A stretch of DNA of 64,000 bases from Culex pipiens pallens (Eukaryota > Arthropoda > Insecta > Diptera > Culicidae): contig NC_068937.1 of the NCBI RefSeq assembly GCF_016801865.2, positions 30,783,828 through 30,847,827 of the forward strand. Direction: 5' to 3'. The notes below the pieces were generated by a model. That model was not told the origin of the DNA, did not search any database, and saw only the letters and a list, made by a program, of their open reading frames with translations. A program made the position numbers and the translations under genes. Of this stretch, positions 10,805 to 22,888 are shown piece by piece. Position 1 is the stretch's first letter. Each line of letters begins with the position of its first letter.

Positions 10805-11444
10805 CAGTCATCCCACATATTCGGAACACCCACAAATTCGGAACACTTTTATGATAACATGTCAATAGCATGCCCAATGCATCGTTTCAGTCGACCCAAC
10901 TATTTTTAGGACCTTTATTTGGATATTCTATTGATATTTCACTGGTAAAAGTCGTTCTTTTAAAACAAAAAAAAACAAGACTATTTCATTCAGAGCAGCA
11001 AAACACTCCCTTCAAATTGCATGTTCCATAATTGTGGGATGTTATTGTGCCTCCTACAATTGTGGAACACCTGAATTTAACTGAAATTTTTACAAAAAAA
11101 AAATATCAGACCATTCATAAAACATTACTAAGTTTGAGTTTCGTTGGTTTAAGAACGTGAAGTCATTATTGTGTAAAAATTATGTACTCATGGAGAGAAC
11201 CAAAGATTGTTTACATCCGTAAGAAAAAAGTGTTCCGAATTTGTGGATTTCAAGCGTCAAAACTTTTCTTCAAAAAAATGATATAAAAGTTAAAATTTGC
11301 AGTTGTTCGATACAGCATTCGAAAGATCGCAAGAAAAGCTTTCAAATGAAGGTAAAAACGAATCATTTAGTTCAATTATCGATTTTCCATGATTTTTTGA
11401 ACATTGGCCAATCTGTAAACTGTTCCGAATATGAGGGATGACTG
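10805..11444. mobile_element. pogo/Tc1-like MITE with TA target site
   Basis: The ends CAGTCATCCCACATATTCGG and CCGAATATGAGGGATGACTG are inverted repeats with one or two mismatches, and TA flanks both sides (10803-10804, 11445-11446). CAGT-starting ends and TA duplications are typical of the pogo group. The GGAACA motif of the end recurs several times inside (e.g. ATTCGGAACAC, TGTGGAACAC). No transposase. Confidence 0.8.
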
Positions 11445-11446
11445 TA

Positions 11447-12722
11447 AACACACTAAAGAAATTCGAAAAATATCCAACTACATGTTATTCCTGTAATTTT
11501 TCCCGCTGAATCTAAATCTGCCTTCAGATTCGAGCCAAAGTGCGAAAGTGTAATTAATTTTGGTCATATTTTGGGGTTTTATGTAAAATAATCATATAAA
11601 ATATGATCAATAATCGATATTTGTAATTAAGGGTCAATTCTGAGAGCAGATTCTGTTTCAACGGGAAATATTACATAAAATTATTCCATGCCAAGTAGGG
11701 AATTGGTTGTACCCGACCCTCTCCAATAACAATGAAACGTTGTCATTTTTGTGTATATGAAGCCAGTTACACTCAAGAATGGAATTTGAAAAGGGCATAA
11801 GTTATTCAATTCTTCAATATTTTAATTTGGAAGGTGAGCAAACGATTTTTTCTTTCAATTTTTTGTGGAGATAGTCTAAGATGTAGCCAAACGTTTAGTG
11901 AAAAAACTAGAATGGAGCGACTTCCCTTAAAAAATACAATAATCATAGACAAAAACTGTATTTTTTTACAAGTGAACGTCAAATTTTGACAACTGAACGC
12001 GGAAATTGATTCTACAGGCAATTTTGCGTTAAAGTCTTCATAATGACCGTTGTACTAAGTTCAATCCTTGTGAAGGTACAGCGGTTTAAAAAATTGACAA
12101 ATGTTGAAAAAACAGGGATTTTGGTAATTTTCTGTGAGTTTTGACCATTTCGACATGTGAGACATTTCATTTTCGAAAATATTTCCAATTGAAAGTTCGT
12201 ACAATTCCCATGCCCTTGACAGCTTTTCAATTGGAAGTATGGATTTCCAGATATAAGCTTAAGTAAAATAGCTTATAATCTTTTCAAAGTTTGCTGAAAA
12301 AATAAGGGGCTAAAAAACACTAAAATTGTTTTTTTTTTTTATTCAAAAAAAACTTGTTAGGTCGACTTTGAATCAGAATACATTGTTTATCGCTTATTTA
12401 TACATTGTTATAAAATGAAGTTTTTTTTTATCTTTTTACAAATTTTAAATGTTGATTTTTTCATGATTTCATCAACATTTTTTTATATAGAAACATAACT
12501 GTTGATACTTTTTGGTAACGCTCAGGCCCGTAGCCAGGGGGGGTAGGCTTCGGGCTGACAAATGTTAGCATATCAGCACTTTGACGTACCGTCACAGCTC
12601 TTGGAAGGCTTATTGAACAGGAATTATGGGTTTTCCCATACAAATTCCAACCGAAAATTTAATCGCTTTGCGCAAAGTGAGGACTAAACCAGTTGTCCCC
12701 AAACTTTGGGAAGTTGTTAAGA
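11447..12722. other. No gene recognised; unclassified repeat-like AT-rich DNA
   Basis: Only short frames. A GGCCCGTAGCCAGGGGGGG motif near 12523-12542 is the sort of G-run seen at ends of mosquito repeats, but I cannot define an element. The target site of the hAT-like element (CCCCAAAG) ends this stretch. Confidence 0.4.
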
Positions 12723-12730
12723 CCCCAAAG

Positions 12731-13950
12731 TAGAGCGTCCAATTTCCCGGGGTTACAAAATTCCCGGGAAACGGGAAATTTTCAACAAATTTCCCGGGAA
12801 ATCCCGGGAATTCCCGGGAAATTTGAAATTTTACGAAAATTATTCTGATCCTGTTTCTGATTAATCTTTTGCAACGAAATTGTATAGAACAGCAACTTTA
12901 ATGGTCAAAATGAGTGAGAGGATCAATAAATGGCTTGACTGCTTGTAAAAAATCATGCAACTTTGAGAAAATATATAAACTATCTAATTTTTATATCTTT
13001 TAAATCGTCCCAAATGAAAGAAAATATTATTAGTATTTATGTTGAGAAGGATTTTTTTTAAGTCAAAGTGTTTGGACAGTGAAAATCTATGCTCCACAAC
13101 CATAAAATTGCTTTTAAATTTGTCACAGTGACCATAAAGTTAAAATAAAAAAATCAAAAAATTCAACTTGTGAATAAATAAATAATCATTGAATGTACCT
13201 TGAAAATCTAATTCCTAGCGCTTTTTAACTTGAAACACTATTTTTCAACTAGAAAATTTGATACGAAGTTGTTTTTAATGGTTTTTAATGGTTTTATGAT
13301 ATGATTTTAGTTATATGGTATTCAGCCTAATAAATCAATTAGATTAAAATAATTTTGAGAATTTGAAAGTGGTTGAAATTCAACGATATTTTTTCTTATA
13401 TAAATAAATTTATAACTTCAATCTATAATTTCTCGAATACTTAGAAACAATTTTTTCTCACACAAACCTTTTTTAAAAATTTAATTATATCAGTTCAATT
13501 TCCATCCAACATGTTCAAGGTAAAAAAAGTCAAAGATGTAAATATCTTATTTTCAAATGATATTACAAAAAAAAAACATTAAAAAAGGTTGTCAAAAATA
13601 AAATAGTTAATATTCATTCCATTACAGCGTAACTGTTGTTGCCAAACATATAAGCAAACAATATTCCTAGTGGTGAATACTTCAGAAATAAATATTATCT
13701 GAATTAAACCTTGACATGAAATTTACAGACAATCTGATTAGTTCAATATGAATCAGGTTCTCCAATTATTATTTTTTGTATAATTTCAAAACATTGGTGC
13801 CAAAAAGGTAGGAAAATGTATACTTCTGCTTGTATTTCGGGAATTCCCGGGAAATTCACAAATTTCTCGGGAAACGGGAAATATTTTTATCCGGGAAATC
13901 CCGGGAATTCCCAGGAAATTTTTTCCCGGGACGGGAAATTGGACGCTCTA
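12731..13950. mobile_element. hAT-like non-autonomous element, 1220 bp, 8-bp TSD
   Basis: Ends TAGAGCGTCCAATTTCCCG and CGGGAAATTGGACGCTCTA are inverted repeats. The 8-bp duplication CCCCAAAG is at 12723-12730 and 13951-13958. Both subterminal regions carry several copies of the palindromic motif TTCCCGGGAA / ATCCCGGG, a plausible set of transposase-binding sites. The interior is AT-rich with no transposase frame. Confidence 0.88.
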
Positions 13951-14294
13951 CCCCAAAGGAACTGAAAAATTACTGTGCTGGCAAATTGATTTTATTCATA
14001 CACCCTATTGGTCTAATCTTTCGAAGTTTTTGAAGAAACAAGTTAATTTTTTTCAAAGTGTGTGTGTGTGGTCCAATCCAAAACCCGCTGGCCGGCAGCG
14101 AAATTATGGGAAAGTATAATTTGTATCAGACTTGGGTTATGCTGATACAGCTTATCTCAGTCCCGGGCAAAAGTTAATTTTTTTCAAAGTTTGATCATTA
14201 AATTAACAAATACTAAGAGACCTTTTTATACAAAAACACTTTGTGTTTGATATACGGGTAATTCTCCGCCAACTCACACAGCAGTTGCCCCGAC

Positions 14295-14570
14295 CAGGGA
14301 TGCCATGTGATTTTTTTAAAATGTCTGTGAAAAAGTCTGTGTATGTCTGTGCCTTTGTCTGAAATTCAAATAAATCAATTTATAGTCATAGAAATCTATC
14401 AAAAATTGTATTTTTAAGCATTTGAAGACTAACGAAATAAGTTTTGATTGATATTTTTACAAAATAACAATTTATTGAAGTTTTTAAAAAGTCTGTGCAC
14501 CTCAAAAAATGTCTGACACGAGCTCAAATATCTGTGAAACACAGACAAATCTGTGTATCTGGCACCCCTG
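14295..14570. mobile_element. hAT-like MITE with 8-bp TSD (copy 2, reversed)
   Basis: Ends CAGGGATGCCA and TGGCACCCCTG, flanked by GCCCCGAC at 14287-14294 and 14571-14578. The interior is the reverse complement of 7191-7465 with few differences (the CTGTGTATCTGGC, ACGAGCTCAAAT and TAGTCATAGAAATC blocks). Confidence 0.88.
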
Positions 14571-14756
14571 GCCCCGACCCTCATGATTTGCGTGGAACTT
14601 TGTCCTAAGGGGTAACTTTTGTCCCTGATCATAAATCTGAGGTCCGTTTTTTGATATCTCATGACGGAGGGACGGTACGACCCCTTCCATTTTTGAACAT
14701 GCGAAAAAGAGGTGTTTTTCAATAATTTGCAGCCTGAAACGGTGATGAGATAGAAA

Positions 14757-15627
14757 TTTGGTGTCAAAGGGACTTTTATGTAAAATCAGACGCCCGATTT
14801 GATGGCGTACTCAGAATTCCGAAAAAACGTTGTTTTCATCGAAAAAAAAAACACTTTTTTTTAAATTCTTCCATTTTCCGTTACTTGACTGTAATTTTTT
14901 TTGGAAAATGTAATTTTATGGGAAATTTAATGTACTTTTCGAATCTACATTGACTCAGAAGGGTCATTTGTTCATTTAGAACAAAAATTTTCATTTTAAA
15001 ATGAGTGTAACAATGTTCTACAAAAGTGTAGAGCAGACAATTACAAAAAATTTGATATATAGACATAAGGGGTTTGCTTATCAACATCACGAGTTATCAC
15101 GATTTTACGAAAAAAAGTTTAAAAAAAGTTGGTCCTCATCGATCATGGCCGTTCATGATCACCCGCGACAGACACGGACGACTAAACAAAGAGAAACGCA
15201 AAAAGTAACTTTTTCAAAACTTTTTTTTTCGTAAAATCGCGATAACTCGTGATGTTTATAAGCAAACTCCTTATGTCTATATATCAAAAATTTTGTATTG
15301 TCTGCTCTACAAATTTGTAGAACATTGTTATACTCTAAAAAATAACCCTGCAAAGTTAGAAAAAAACACGAAATTTTAAAATGAAAAATTTTGTTCTAAA
15401 TGAAAAAATGACCCTTCTGGGTCAATGTAGATTCGAAAAGAACATTAAATTTCCCATGAAATGACATGTTCTAAAAAAATTTACATTCAAGTAACGGAAA
15501 ATGGGAGAATTTTTAAAACTTTTTTAGTGTTTTTTTTTTTCGATGAAAAATACGTTTTTTTTCGGAATTCTGAGTACGCCATCAAATCGGGCGTCTAATT
15601 TTACATAAAAGTCCCTTTGACACCAAA
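14757..15627. mobile_element. Large imperfect foldback
   Basis: The left arm starts TTTGGTGTCAAAGGGACTTT (14757) and the right arm ends AAAGTCCCTTTGACACCAAA (15627). Further pairs are GGCGTACTCAGAATTCCGAA/TTCGGAATTCTGAGTACGCC and TACATTGACTCAGAAGGGTCA/TGACCCTTCTGGGTCAATGTA. The arms converge on a spacer around 15120-15215 with GGCCGTTCATGATCACCCGC. A related segment in reverse orientation is at 50860-51165, where homology also extends to sequence left of this foldback (14590-14756). Confidence 0.65.
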
Positions 15628-15636
15628 GTACTATTG

Positions 15637-15829
15637 TTAATTTGATTTGGTTAACCGCGGTGGTTTTTCTTGAAATAATTCGAACTGTCAAAAATCCACC
15701 AAAGCATCTACCAGTGGATACTTTTCTACCACAGTTTTTTGTGCGATCAATGTGGTAGATGCTTTGGTGGATTTTTGACAGTTCGAATTATTTCAAGAAA
15801 ATCCAGCGAGGTTAACCAAATCAAATTAA
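15637..15829. mobile_element. TTAA-flanked hairpin MITE
   Basis: Arms of 77 bp (15637-15713 and 15753-15829, sum 31466, no indels) surround a 39-base loop. The outermost TTAA on both sides would be the target duplication, as for piggyBac-type elements, but the next bases (TTTGATTTGG) are not the usual CCC start, so superfamily assignment is tentative. The inner stem (CCACCAAAGCATCTACCA and complement) is long enough to form a strong RNA hairpin. Confidence 0.75.
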
Positions 15830-16446
15830 GAGGCAGTATTTGTAAATATTGCTCAGTTTGTTCTAGAGGTCGTATCGAGGTGCTCCGATTTGGATGAAAC
15901 TTTCAGCGTTTGTTTTTCTATACATGAGATGAACTCATGCCAAATATGAGCCCTCTACGACAAAGGGAAGTGGGGTAAAATGGGCTTTGAAGTTTGAGGT
16001 CCAAAAAACCTAAAAAATCTTAAAATTGCTCGCATTTCCGTAAAACTTCATCAATTCCAACTCTCTTAGATGCATTCGAAAGGTCTTTTGAAGCCCTTCA
16101 AAATGTGCTTTAGACATCCAGGATTGGTTCGACTTTTTCTCTTAGCTTTTGCAAATTACTGTCAAAAATGGATTTTTTTAAAACCTTAATATCTTTTTGC
16201 AACAGCCTCCAACACCCATACTCCCATAGGTCAAAAGATAGGTAATTACATGGACTATAAGCTTAAGGAAATAACTTTTTGGCCGATCGCAGTTTTTCTC
16301 ATAGTTTTTCGATTTTTCTAGAACAAACATTTTACAACGTTAGTTTTTGCCCTGTAGGCCGCCATAGCGGCACTTTTTGGTCTCAATTTTGTCATATTTG
16401 AAAACCTCGGACAATTTCACGTATGTTATAAGTATTGGAGTTGATG
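15830..16446. repeat. ~615-bp dispersed repeat, copy 1 (copy 2 at 63342-63955)
   Basis: Both copies start AGAGGCAGTATTTGTAAATA, contain TCCGATTTGGATGAAACTTT, ACGACAAAGGGAAGTGGGGT and CTCCAACACCCATACTCCCA, and end near AAGTATTG.AGTTG. They are clearly homologous with scattered differences. No reading frame and no terminal repeats seen. Confidence 0.8.
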
Positions 16447-16784
16447 TTCAATAAAAGATAAAGATTTTAATGATTTTTAGAAACAAACATGGCCACCAAG
16501 TGGCCGTCCGGAAATGATACCTTTCGGAGCCTTAACAGATTATTGAACATTTACTTAGCACACTCTTCTTCTAAATTTAGTTCTCCACCTAAGCTAATCA
16601 ACAACTTCCCCACTGCCTGCCGTCATCATCCATCAGCTGTTTTAGTTTGTTTGTTTGTTTTCGTCGCTGCCTCCCCTCGCCACCCTCACACTGTGTCACA
16701 CGCACCTCACACCAGCATCAATTCGGAGGCTGCAAACCAAACCCTAAAACCAAAGACCCCGGATCCGTACAGTCGCTAAAATGC

Positions 16785-16822
16785 TATATAGCGACCTGCC
16801 GCCCACGCCCGAAAGCTCATTT
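16785..16822 (+). promoter_or_regulatory. Candidate core promoter of the cuticular protein gene (TATA + Inr)
   Basis: A TATATA box at 16785-16790 is followed by an arthropod initiator match TCATTT (consensus TCAKTY) at 16817-16822. Its A at 16819 lies 34 bases from the TATA start, close to the usual 30. Two more initiator-like TCAGTT sites follow at 16844 and about 16881. The start codon is 120 bp downstream of the predicted start site. The surroundings are GC-richer and non-repetitive. The AG of TTTTTTTAACAG (16894-16906) could be a splice acceptor within the leader, so an upstream untranslated exon is possible. Confidence 0.6.
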
Positions 16823-16938
16823 CGCCGTCCGACCCCACCGCGTTCAGTTCGCGCGCGCGATTTCCCTTCTCTCTTTCAAGCTCAGTTCTTTACGTTTTTT
16901 TAACAGAAATTTTAAGATTAAACAAAGTTACTCCAACG

Positions 16939-16962
16939 ATGGGATCCGTATCTCATCAGAAG
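16939..16962 (+). CDS. Cuticular protein gene, coding exon 1 (first 8 residues)
   Basis: The ATG in context CCAACGATGG starts eight codons, MGSVSHQK, followed by a good splice donor AAG|GTGAGC at 16963. The exon ends in phase 0, and the acceptor at 25029 restores the frame, so MGSVSHQK joins ISTRLIIFLMLIAG to complete a normal signal peptide. A very short first coding exon that interrupts the signal peptide is the usual layout of insect R&R cuticular protein genes. The second exon alone has no good ATG at its start, which supports this model. The link across 8 kb is inferred from phase and protein logic, not from a transcript. Confidence 0.7.
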
Positions 16963-18178
16963 GTGAGCGTTTATTAGTAGTTTTAGGTTTCTAGCTCGAA
17001 TTCTGCTTTTTTTTTTGGAAAATTTCAAGCAAATTGCAGCAATCTTAAGGTGTGTGCCCTAATTGGAGCGCTAGACTGGCTTATCGTGATGAAGAAGCTT
17101 TCGAAGAGGCGAAGAAGAACAGTTGCACAAAAGCTCGTGGCTCGTGTCAAGTTGTGATGATTATTTGTACGTGGGGTGCGCGATCATAAAGATCGTTAAA
17201 CTTAAGACACGCATAGTAAAACAAGTTAAGCTTGGAAGAAGAAGAAAAAAAATGAAGAAAAAAAAGTTGAAGAAGCCCAGAAACAAAACACATTTTCCAC
17301 GAGAAGTGACGAGAAGAACGCTCGCAGAGTGAGGGGAGGTGATAAAATTGTGTGGAGAAACCTTTGACAGGTTGCTCAAACTCGGGGCTTGGGCATCGCT
17401 AATTAATTATGAAGTACTTAAACAAGAGTGATGTGAACCTGAGCTGAACTAGTTTTTAGGGGGGTGGCGTGGAAATTTATCGGTTGGGCGAGCTTCTTCA
17501 CAGCCACAGAGCAGTATGGCAAAAAGGAAAAGACCATTTTTCGTCATATTTGTGGTTTTATTAGTGCAAGCATAAATACCTTTTCGAAAAAAAGAGACCT
17601 TTGTTTTGCGTGAGCTGGTGCTTTATGACGGGGGTGGTGATGGTGATAAGAGGGTGGAAAAACTGTGAACAATTTTGGGCTTGAAGCGGCAGCAGGTAGA
17701 GCAGATGATCGTTTTAATATGTGGCGATTAAGAAATGGAAAAAATAAACTGACTGACGAAATTGAAGGTTGCAAGGTGCAGTTTGTGGAGTGGAAAATGG
17801 ACGGTGGGTGTGTGAACCTTCGAAGGTAGTGGCAGAAGCGTGCTGGTGAATGGGCAGCGGATCTGCTTTAGTACTTTGTAAGGTTATATGGTGATTAATT
17901 AATTGGACGTGTGGGCGTACACGATTGCGGCGGGATGTTCGAGAGATGGTAACTGATAGCAACTATGATTGTGCAATTTGGGGAAATCGAGCAGGTTTGG
18001 TTTTTTATTTGAGCATTTATGTTATGATTTTTTAAAAGGTTTCGATTCTGTCCTTTTCAAAACAAAAAAAAATCAAAAATCATCAAATAAAATCCGATGA
18101 TTTTCATTTTCTACCTTGCAAACAAATATTTGTTTTCAATTTTTCACATTATTGGATACGATAACTTGTAGTGTATAT

Positions 18179-20179
18179 TAGGGTGGTCCAAATCTGGACT
18201 TTTTTGGGGCTACCCCCTGAAATCAAAGATTGGCCCATCACTAGGCTAAATTCCAAATTTGAGCTCATTCTGACCACGGGAACCCCTCCCTCCAATCGCT
18301 TAAAGTTTGTATGGGAAAAATCGTCAAAATGTATGGAGAAAAGCAACTGTTTTACTTTTTTACCTGTGGAAGGCGCCATAGTTATCCGATCCTTACCATT
18401 TCTCAAATGTAGAACCTTCATTATATTTAGAACAACTTTCCCGAAGACACCATATTTTTAGGATTTTTTCCCGCGAAGTTATTAGCGCCCAAAACTGACC
18501 ATTTTTGCGCGGCCAGCTGTAAGGGGCTACCTAACAACGATGTTTAATTCCAATTCGTACACGCACGCTCTCTCTCAGGTTCAAACTCTCTCACGAGTTT
18601 GCTTGCCTGCCTGGCTGCCTGCCTGCCTGCTTACCAACAAGCGCGCGCTGTTTCTCTGCTTGGACTTTTGTCGTCGTCGTCGTTTTCGTTTGCTATCCGC
18701 TGCGCTGCGTTCTTGGCATGTTTATTATAATTTTCAAGATATATTTCGATATTTATTTCGAGGTATAAAATTAAATGTAATATGTGATTAACAATAGATA
18801 TCATATTATCAGAGCGTGTGTGAGAGAATACAAATTTCGATACATTTGTTCCTCCATGAATTGTCATCTGTTATGTTATGTAATTGAAATTTATTTCTTG
18901 TTTTGGTATCATACCAAACTCAAGACTGGGATTTTAACTCTTCTAGAAAAAATATAAGACTTTTTTTTAACTTAGTCAAGTATAGATTTCAGGAAGAACA
19001 ATACACTTAGACAATTAATCGATTTTGGGAACTGTTTTTTTTCACTTTTTTATACTATCAAACAAGCTTAAAAAGAAAACATTTGAAGTTTTTTCGTAGC
19101 CCTATGATCACGATTATTTTTCATTCCATACAAAATATTTTAATCTGCCGAAAATATAAAAAAAACATCCTTACAACAAATTGCGGTATATTTTGCCTTT
19201 GACGATTATTAGAAGTTTACGATTCCGAAACATCCAAAAAGTGCAACGATGTCTATAAGAAAAGCCTCAAAAATAGAGATTGTTGAGCTAGCTAGTTTGA
19301 AATCTGTAATCAAATCGCCTTCGAATGGACAAGCAGTTGGTCGGATGATATTTAGAGTAAAAAAAAACAAAATTTGTATTACCTGAAGATTTTTTAAAAT
19401 AATTGAATCATTCTCTCTAATGAGCATATACGAACAACTGCTTGTAATGCTTGGAAAAACGAACAAATCCTGTTCATTTGCTTCAATTTTTTAAACGAGG
19501 CTAAGCCAAGGCCTGAGTTTTTTATTCAAATTATTTTTTTTAGTGCACTTTTTTTTCAATTTTGACATAATCTAAGAATTTATATGCTAAATATATCTCA
19601 AAACAAACCTGCTATTTTATTTGAAAATTATAATAAACATGCCAAGAACGCAGCGCAGCGGATAGCAAACGAAAACGACGACGACGACAAAAGTCCAAGC
19701 AGAGAAACAGCGCGCGCTTGTTGGTAAGCAAGCAGGCAGGCAGCCAGGCAGGCAAGCAAACTCGTGAGAGAGTTTGAACCTGAGAGAGAGCGTGCGTGTA
19801 CGAATTGGAATTAAACATCGTTGTTAGGTAGCCCCTTACAGCTGGCCGCGCAAAAATGGTCAGTTTTGGGCGCTAATAACTTCGCGGGAAAAAATCCTAA
19901 AAATATGGTGTCTTCGGGAAAGTTGTTATAAATATAATGAAGGTTCTACATTTGAGAAATGGTAAGGATCGGATAACTATGGCGCCTTCCACAGGTAAAA
20001 AAGTAAAACAGTTGCTTTTCTCCATACATTTTGACGATTTTTCCCATACAAACTTTAAGCGATTGGAGGGAGGGGTTCCCGTGCTCAGAATGAGCTCAAA
20101 TTTGGAATTTAGCCTGGTGATGGGCCAATCTTTGATTTCAGGAGGTAGCCCCAAAAAAGTCCAGATTTGGACCACCCTA
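18179..20179. mobile_element. hAT-like element with 559-bp inverted arms and an unrelated core
   Basis: Ends TAGGGTGGTCC and GGACCACCCTA, flanked by the 8-bp duplication GTGTATAT (18171-18178, 20180-20187). Arms 18179-18737 and 19621-20179 pair with no indels (sum 38358) and I saw only about two mismatches, so the element is young or its arms are homogenised. The 883-bp core (18738-19620) is unrelated to the arms and carries a 58-codon + strand frame at 19213-19386 with a protein-like sequence, preceded directly by TAG. No transposase is visible. Confidence 0.88.
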
Positions 20180-20239
20180 GTGTATATTTTTCGTCTAGTC
20201 AAGAAAGAAAAGGATTTAACAATTTAGTTAAATTCATAA

Positions 20240-20907
20240 TAGTAGTTTATGCAACAAGTTGCAAAAAGAGGAATTTTTCAGCACGAGTCGTACATTTATC
20301 CAACGAGGTTCACCGGTATTTTGTCAATAAATCGTTTAAATCAAAAAATGTTGAAAAGTGTTACTTTTCGTAACAAGTGCTGAAAAGTTCAACTTTTCAG
20401 CACCCATTTGAGTGCTGAAAAGTAGAACTTTTCAGCATTTATTTGAAAAGGGTTGCTATTCGATTCTGTTATTTTTGGTAAAGAAAACTAGGCTATTTCG
20501 TCGTTCAAGAATGACAGGAAAAGTAAGTAGTTTCACGACGGAATTGCAAAAAAATATTATTTGCAATTCCTTCGTGAAACTACTCACTTTTATTATCATT
20601 GGCGAACGATTAAACGGACTACTTTGCGATACAAGGGCTGAAACTATTGAACTTTTCAGCACTTGTATTGCAATGTACTACTTTTCAATATTCTTACAAT
20701 TTGAACGGTGAATTGTCTTTACATATGGACTTTTGACCTAAATTTAAATTGTGTAGTCGGAGTTGCAAAAAAAATGTATGAAACTCGTAGCAAAATTTGA
20801 TTTTTTCAGCACTCGTCGTATGACTCCAACTCGGTAAACCTCGTTAGATAAATGTAAGATTTGTGCTGACAAATATTTCTTTAAGCAATCTTTTGCATAA
20901 ACTACTA
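20240..20907. mobile_element. 668-bp foldback with TAGTAGTTTATGCA ends
   Basis: The termini TAGTAGTTTATGCA (20240-20253) and TGCATAAACTACTA (20894-20907) are perfect inverted repeats. Inner blocks also pair imperfectly (e.g. GTAGTTTCACGACGGAATTGC with GCAATTCCTTCGTGAAACTAC at about 20527-20585). Repeated GCTGAAAAGT/ACTTTTCAGC motifs fill the interior. No coding frame. Confidence 0.7.
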
Positions 20908-21080
20908 TTAAAAAAATCTTCTTATTGCGCTTTAAAAAGCCGACTGTGTCGGTTTTGTATTGTTTAAGTAGATATCAACATTTGAAAAGAAATTGTCTTA
21001 TTTATGTTTACGTAACTCTATAAATTTCAAAAAGAGTTATAAAATATCTGTTTAAAATCTTACTAGAAAGGAACAGATCA

Positions 21081-22800
21081 GTTCTCTACGAAATCGGCTT
21101 TTTTTCTTAAATTTTAATTTTTGTATTTTTTAATCCAACTGAAACTTTTTTGGTAACTTCGGTATGCCCAAAAAAGCCATTTTGTCCTTATAATTTTCCA
21201 TACAAATTTGGCAGCTGGCCATACAAAAATGATGCATGAAAATTCAAAAATCTGTATCTTTTGAAGGAATTTTTGATCGATTTGGTGTTTTCGGCAAAGT
21301 TGCAGGTATGGATATGGACTACACTGAAAAAAAAAAATGATACACGGTAAAAAAAATTTTGGTGATTTTTTATTCAACTTTTTGTCACTAAAACTTGATT
21401 TGCAAAAAAACACTATTTTTAATTTTTTTTATTTTTTTACATGTTTAGAGGACATCAAATGCCAACTTTTTCAGAAATGTCCTGGTTGTGCAAAAAATCT
21501 TTGAGTGAGTTATGAATTTTTGAATCAATACTGATTTTTTAAAAAAATCGAAAAATTGGTTGCAAAATTTTTTCAACTTCATTTAAAATCAAATTTTCAA
21601 TCAAAAAGTACTTTAGTGAAATTTTGATAAAGCGCATTTTTAAACTTTGTTGATACGACCCTTCGTTGCTGAGATATTGCCAGGCAAAGGTTTAAAAACA
21701 GGAAAATTGATGTTTTCTAAGTCCCACCCAAACAACACACCATTTACTAATGTCGATATCTCAGCAACTAATGGTCCGATGTACAATGTTCAACTATGAA
21801 ACATTCGTGAAAATTTCCGATCTTTTCGAAAAAAATATTTTCAAAATTTTTAAACAAAGACTAACATTTCAAAAGGGCATAATATTGAATGTTTGGCCCT
21901 TTTGAGATGTTAGTCTTGGTTTAAAAATTTTTAAAATATTTTTTTTTCCAAAAGATCGGAAAATTTCACGAATGTTTCATGGTTTAACATTGTAAATCGG
22001 ACCATAAGTTGCTTAAATATCGACATTAGAAAATGGTGTGTTTGTTGGGTGGGACTTAGAAAACATCAATTTTCCTTTGCATGGCAATATCTCAGCAACT
22101 AAGGGTCGTATCAACAAAAATTAAAAATGCAAAATATAGAAAATTTTCTCACGTTTTCAAATTATTTTTTTTTCAAAGGTGGGCAAACATGTGCACTAAT
22201 AAAAAAAACTGCGACTATTTTCAAAAAAGTCACCTAAAAATGGATTTAACTTGAAAACGGTGCACTTTATCAAAATTTCACTTAAGTTCTTTTTGATTGC
22301 AAATTTGATTTTACATCGAAAAATGAAGTTGAAAAATTTTTGCGACCACTTTTTCGATTTTTTGAAAAAATCAGTATTGATTCAAAAATTCATAACTCGC
22401 TTAAAGATTTTTTACACAACCTGGAAATTTCTGAAAAGTTGTCATTTGATGTCCTCTAAAACAAATCAAAAAATAAAAAAAATATAAATAGTGGTTTTTT
22501 GCAAATCAAGTTTTAGTGACAAAAAGTGAAATTAAAAAACACCAAATTTTTTTTACCGTATATCATTTTTTTTCAGTGTAGTCCATATCCATACCTACAA
22601 CTTTGCCGAAGACACCAAATCGATCAAAAAATTCCTTCAAAAGATACAGATTTTTGAATTTTCATACAACATTTTAGTATGGCCAGCTGCCAAATTTGTA
22701 TGGAAAATTATATGGACAAACTAATGATGCAAAATGGCTTCTTTGGGCATACCGAAGGCACCAAAAAAGTTTCAGTCGGATAAAAAAAATAAAATTTAAG
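21081..22800. mobile_element. ~1.7 kb foldback, CTCTACGAAATCGGC family (copy 1)
   Basis: The left arm starts TTCTCTACGAAATCGGC. The two arms meet near 21887 around AACATTTCAAAAGGGC and mirror each other through blocks such as TATGGATATGGACTACACTG, GAAACATTCGTGAAA and ACACCATTTACTAATGTCGA. The extreme right terminus is missing or degraded. A complete relative is at 34940-36594 and a left part at 33076-33665. Confidence 0.7.
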
Positions 22801-22888
22801 AAAAAAGACCACCCCCCTCCCCCCTTCAAAATCGCCAAGAAAAATCAGGAGATGGAAAATATACTTCTCAAAATCAGCTAAAATTAAT

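Noticed and set aside
15637..15829. Pre-miRNA
   Set aside because: The hairpin extends to TTAA-flanked termini and behaves like a MITE; no independent evidence for a miRNA.
18540..18791. 83-codon frame in the hAT-like arm, mirrored at 19612-19818
   Set aside because: It exists only because the arms are inverted copies; low-complexity Leu/Cys/Arg composition from simple repeats (GCCT, GTC) and no conserved stop.
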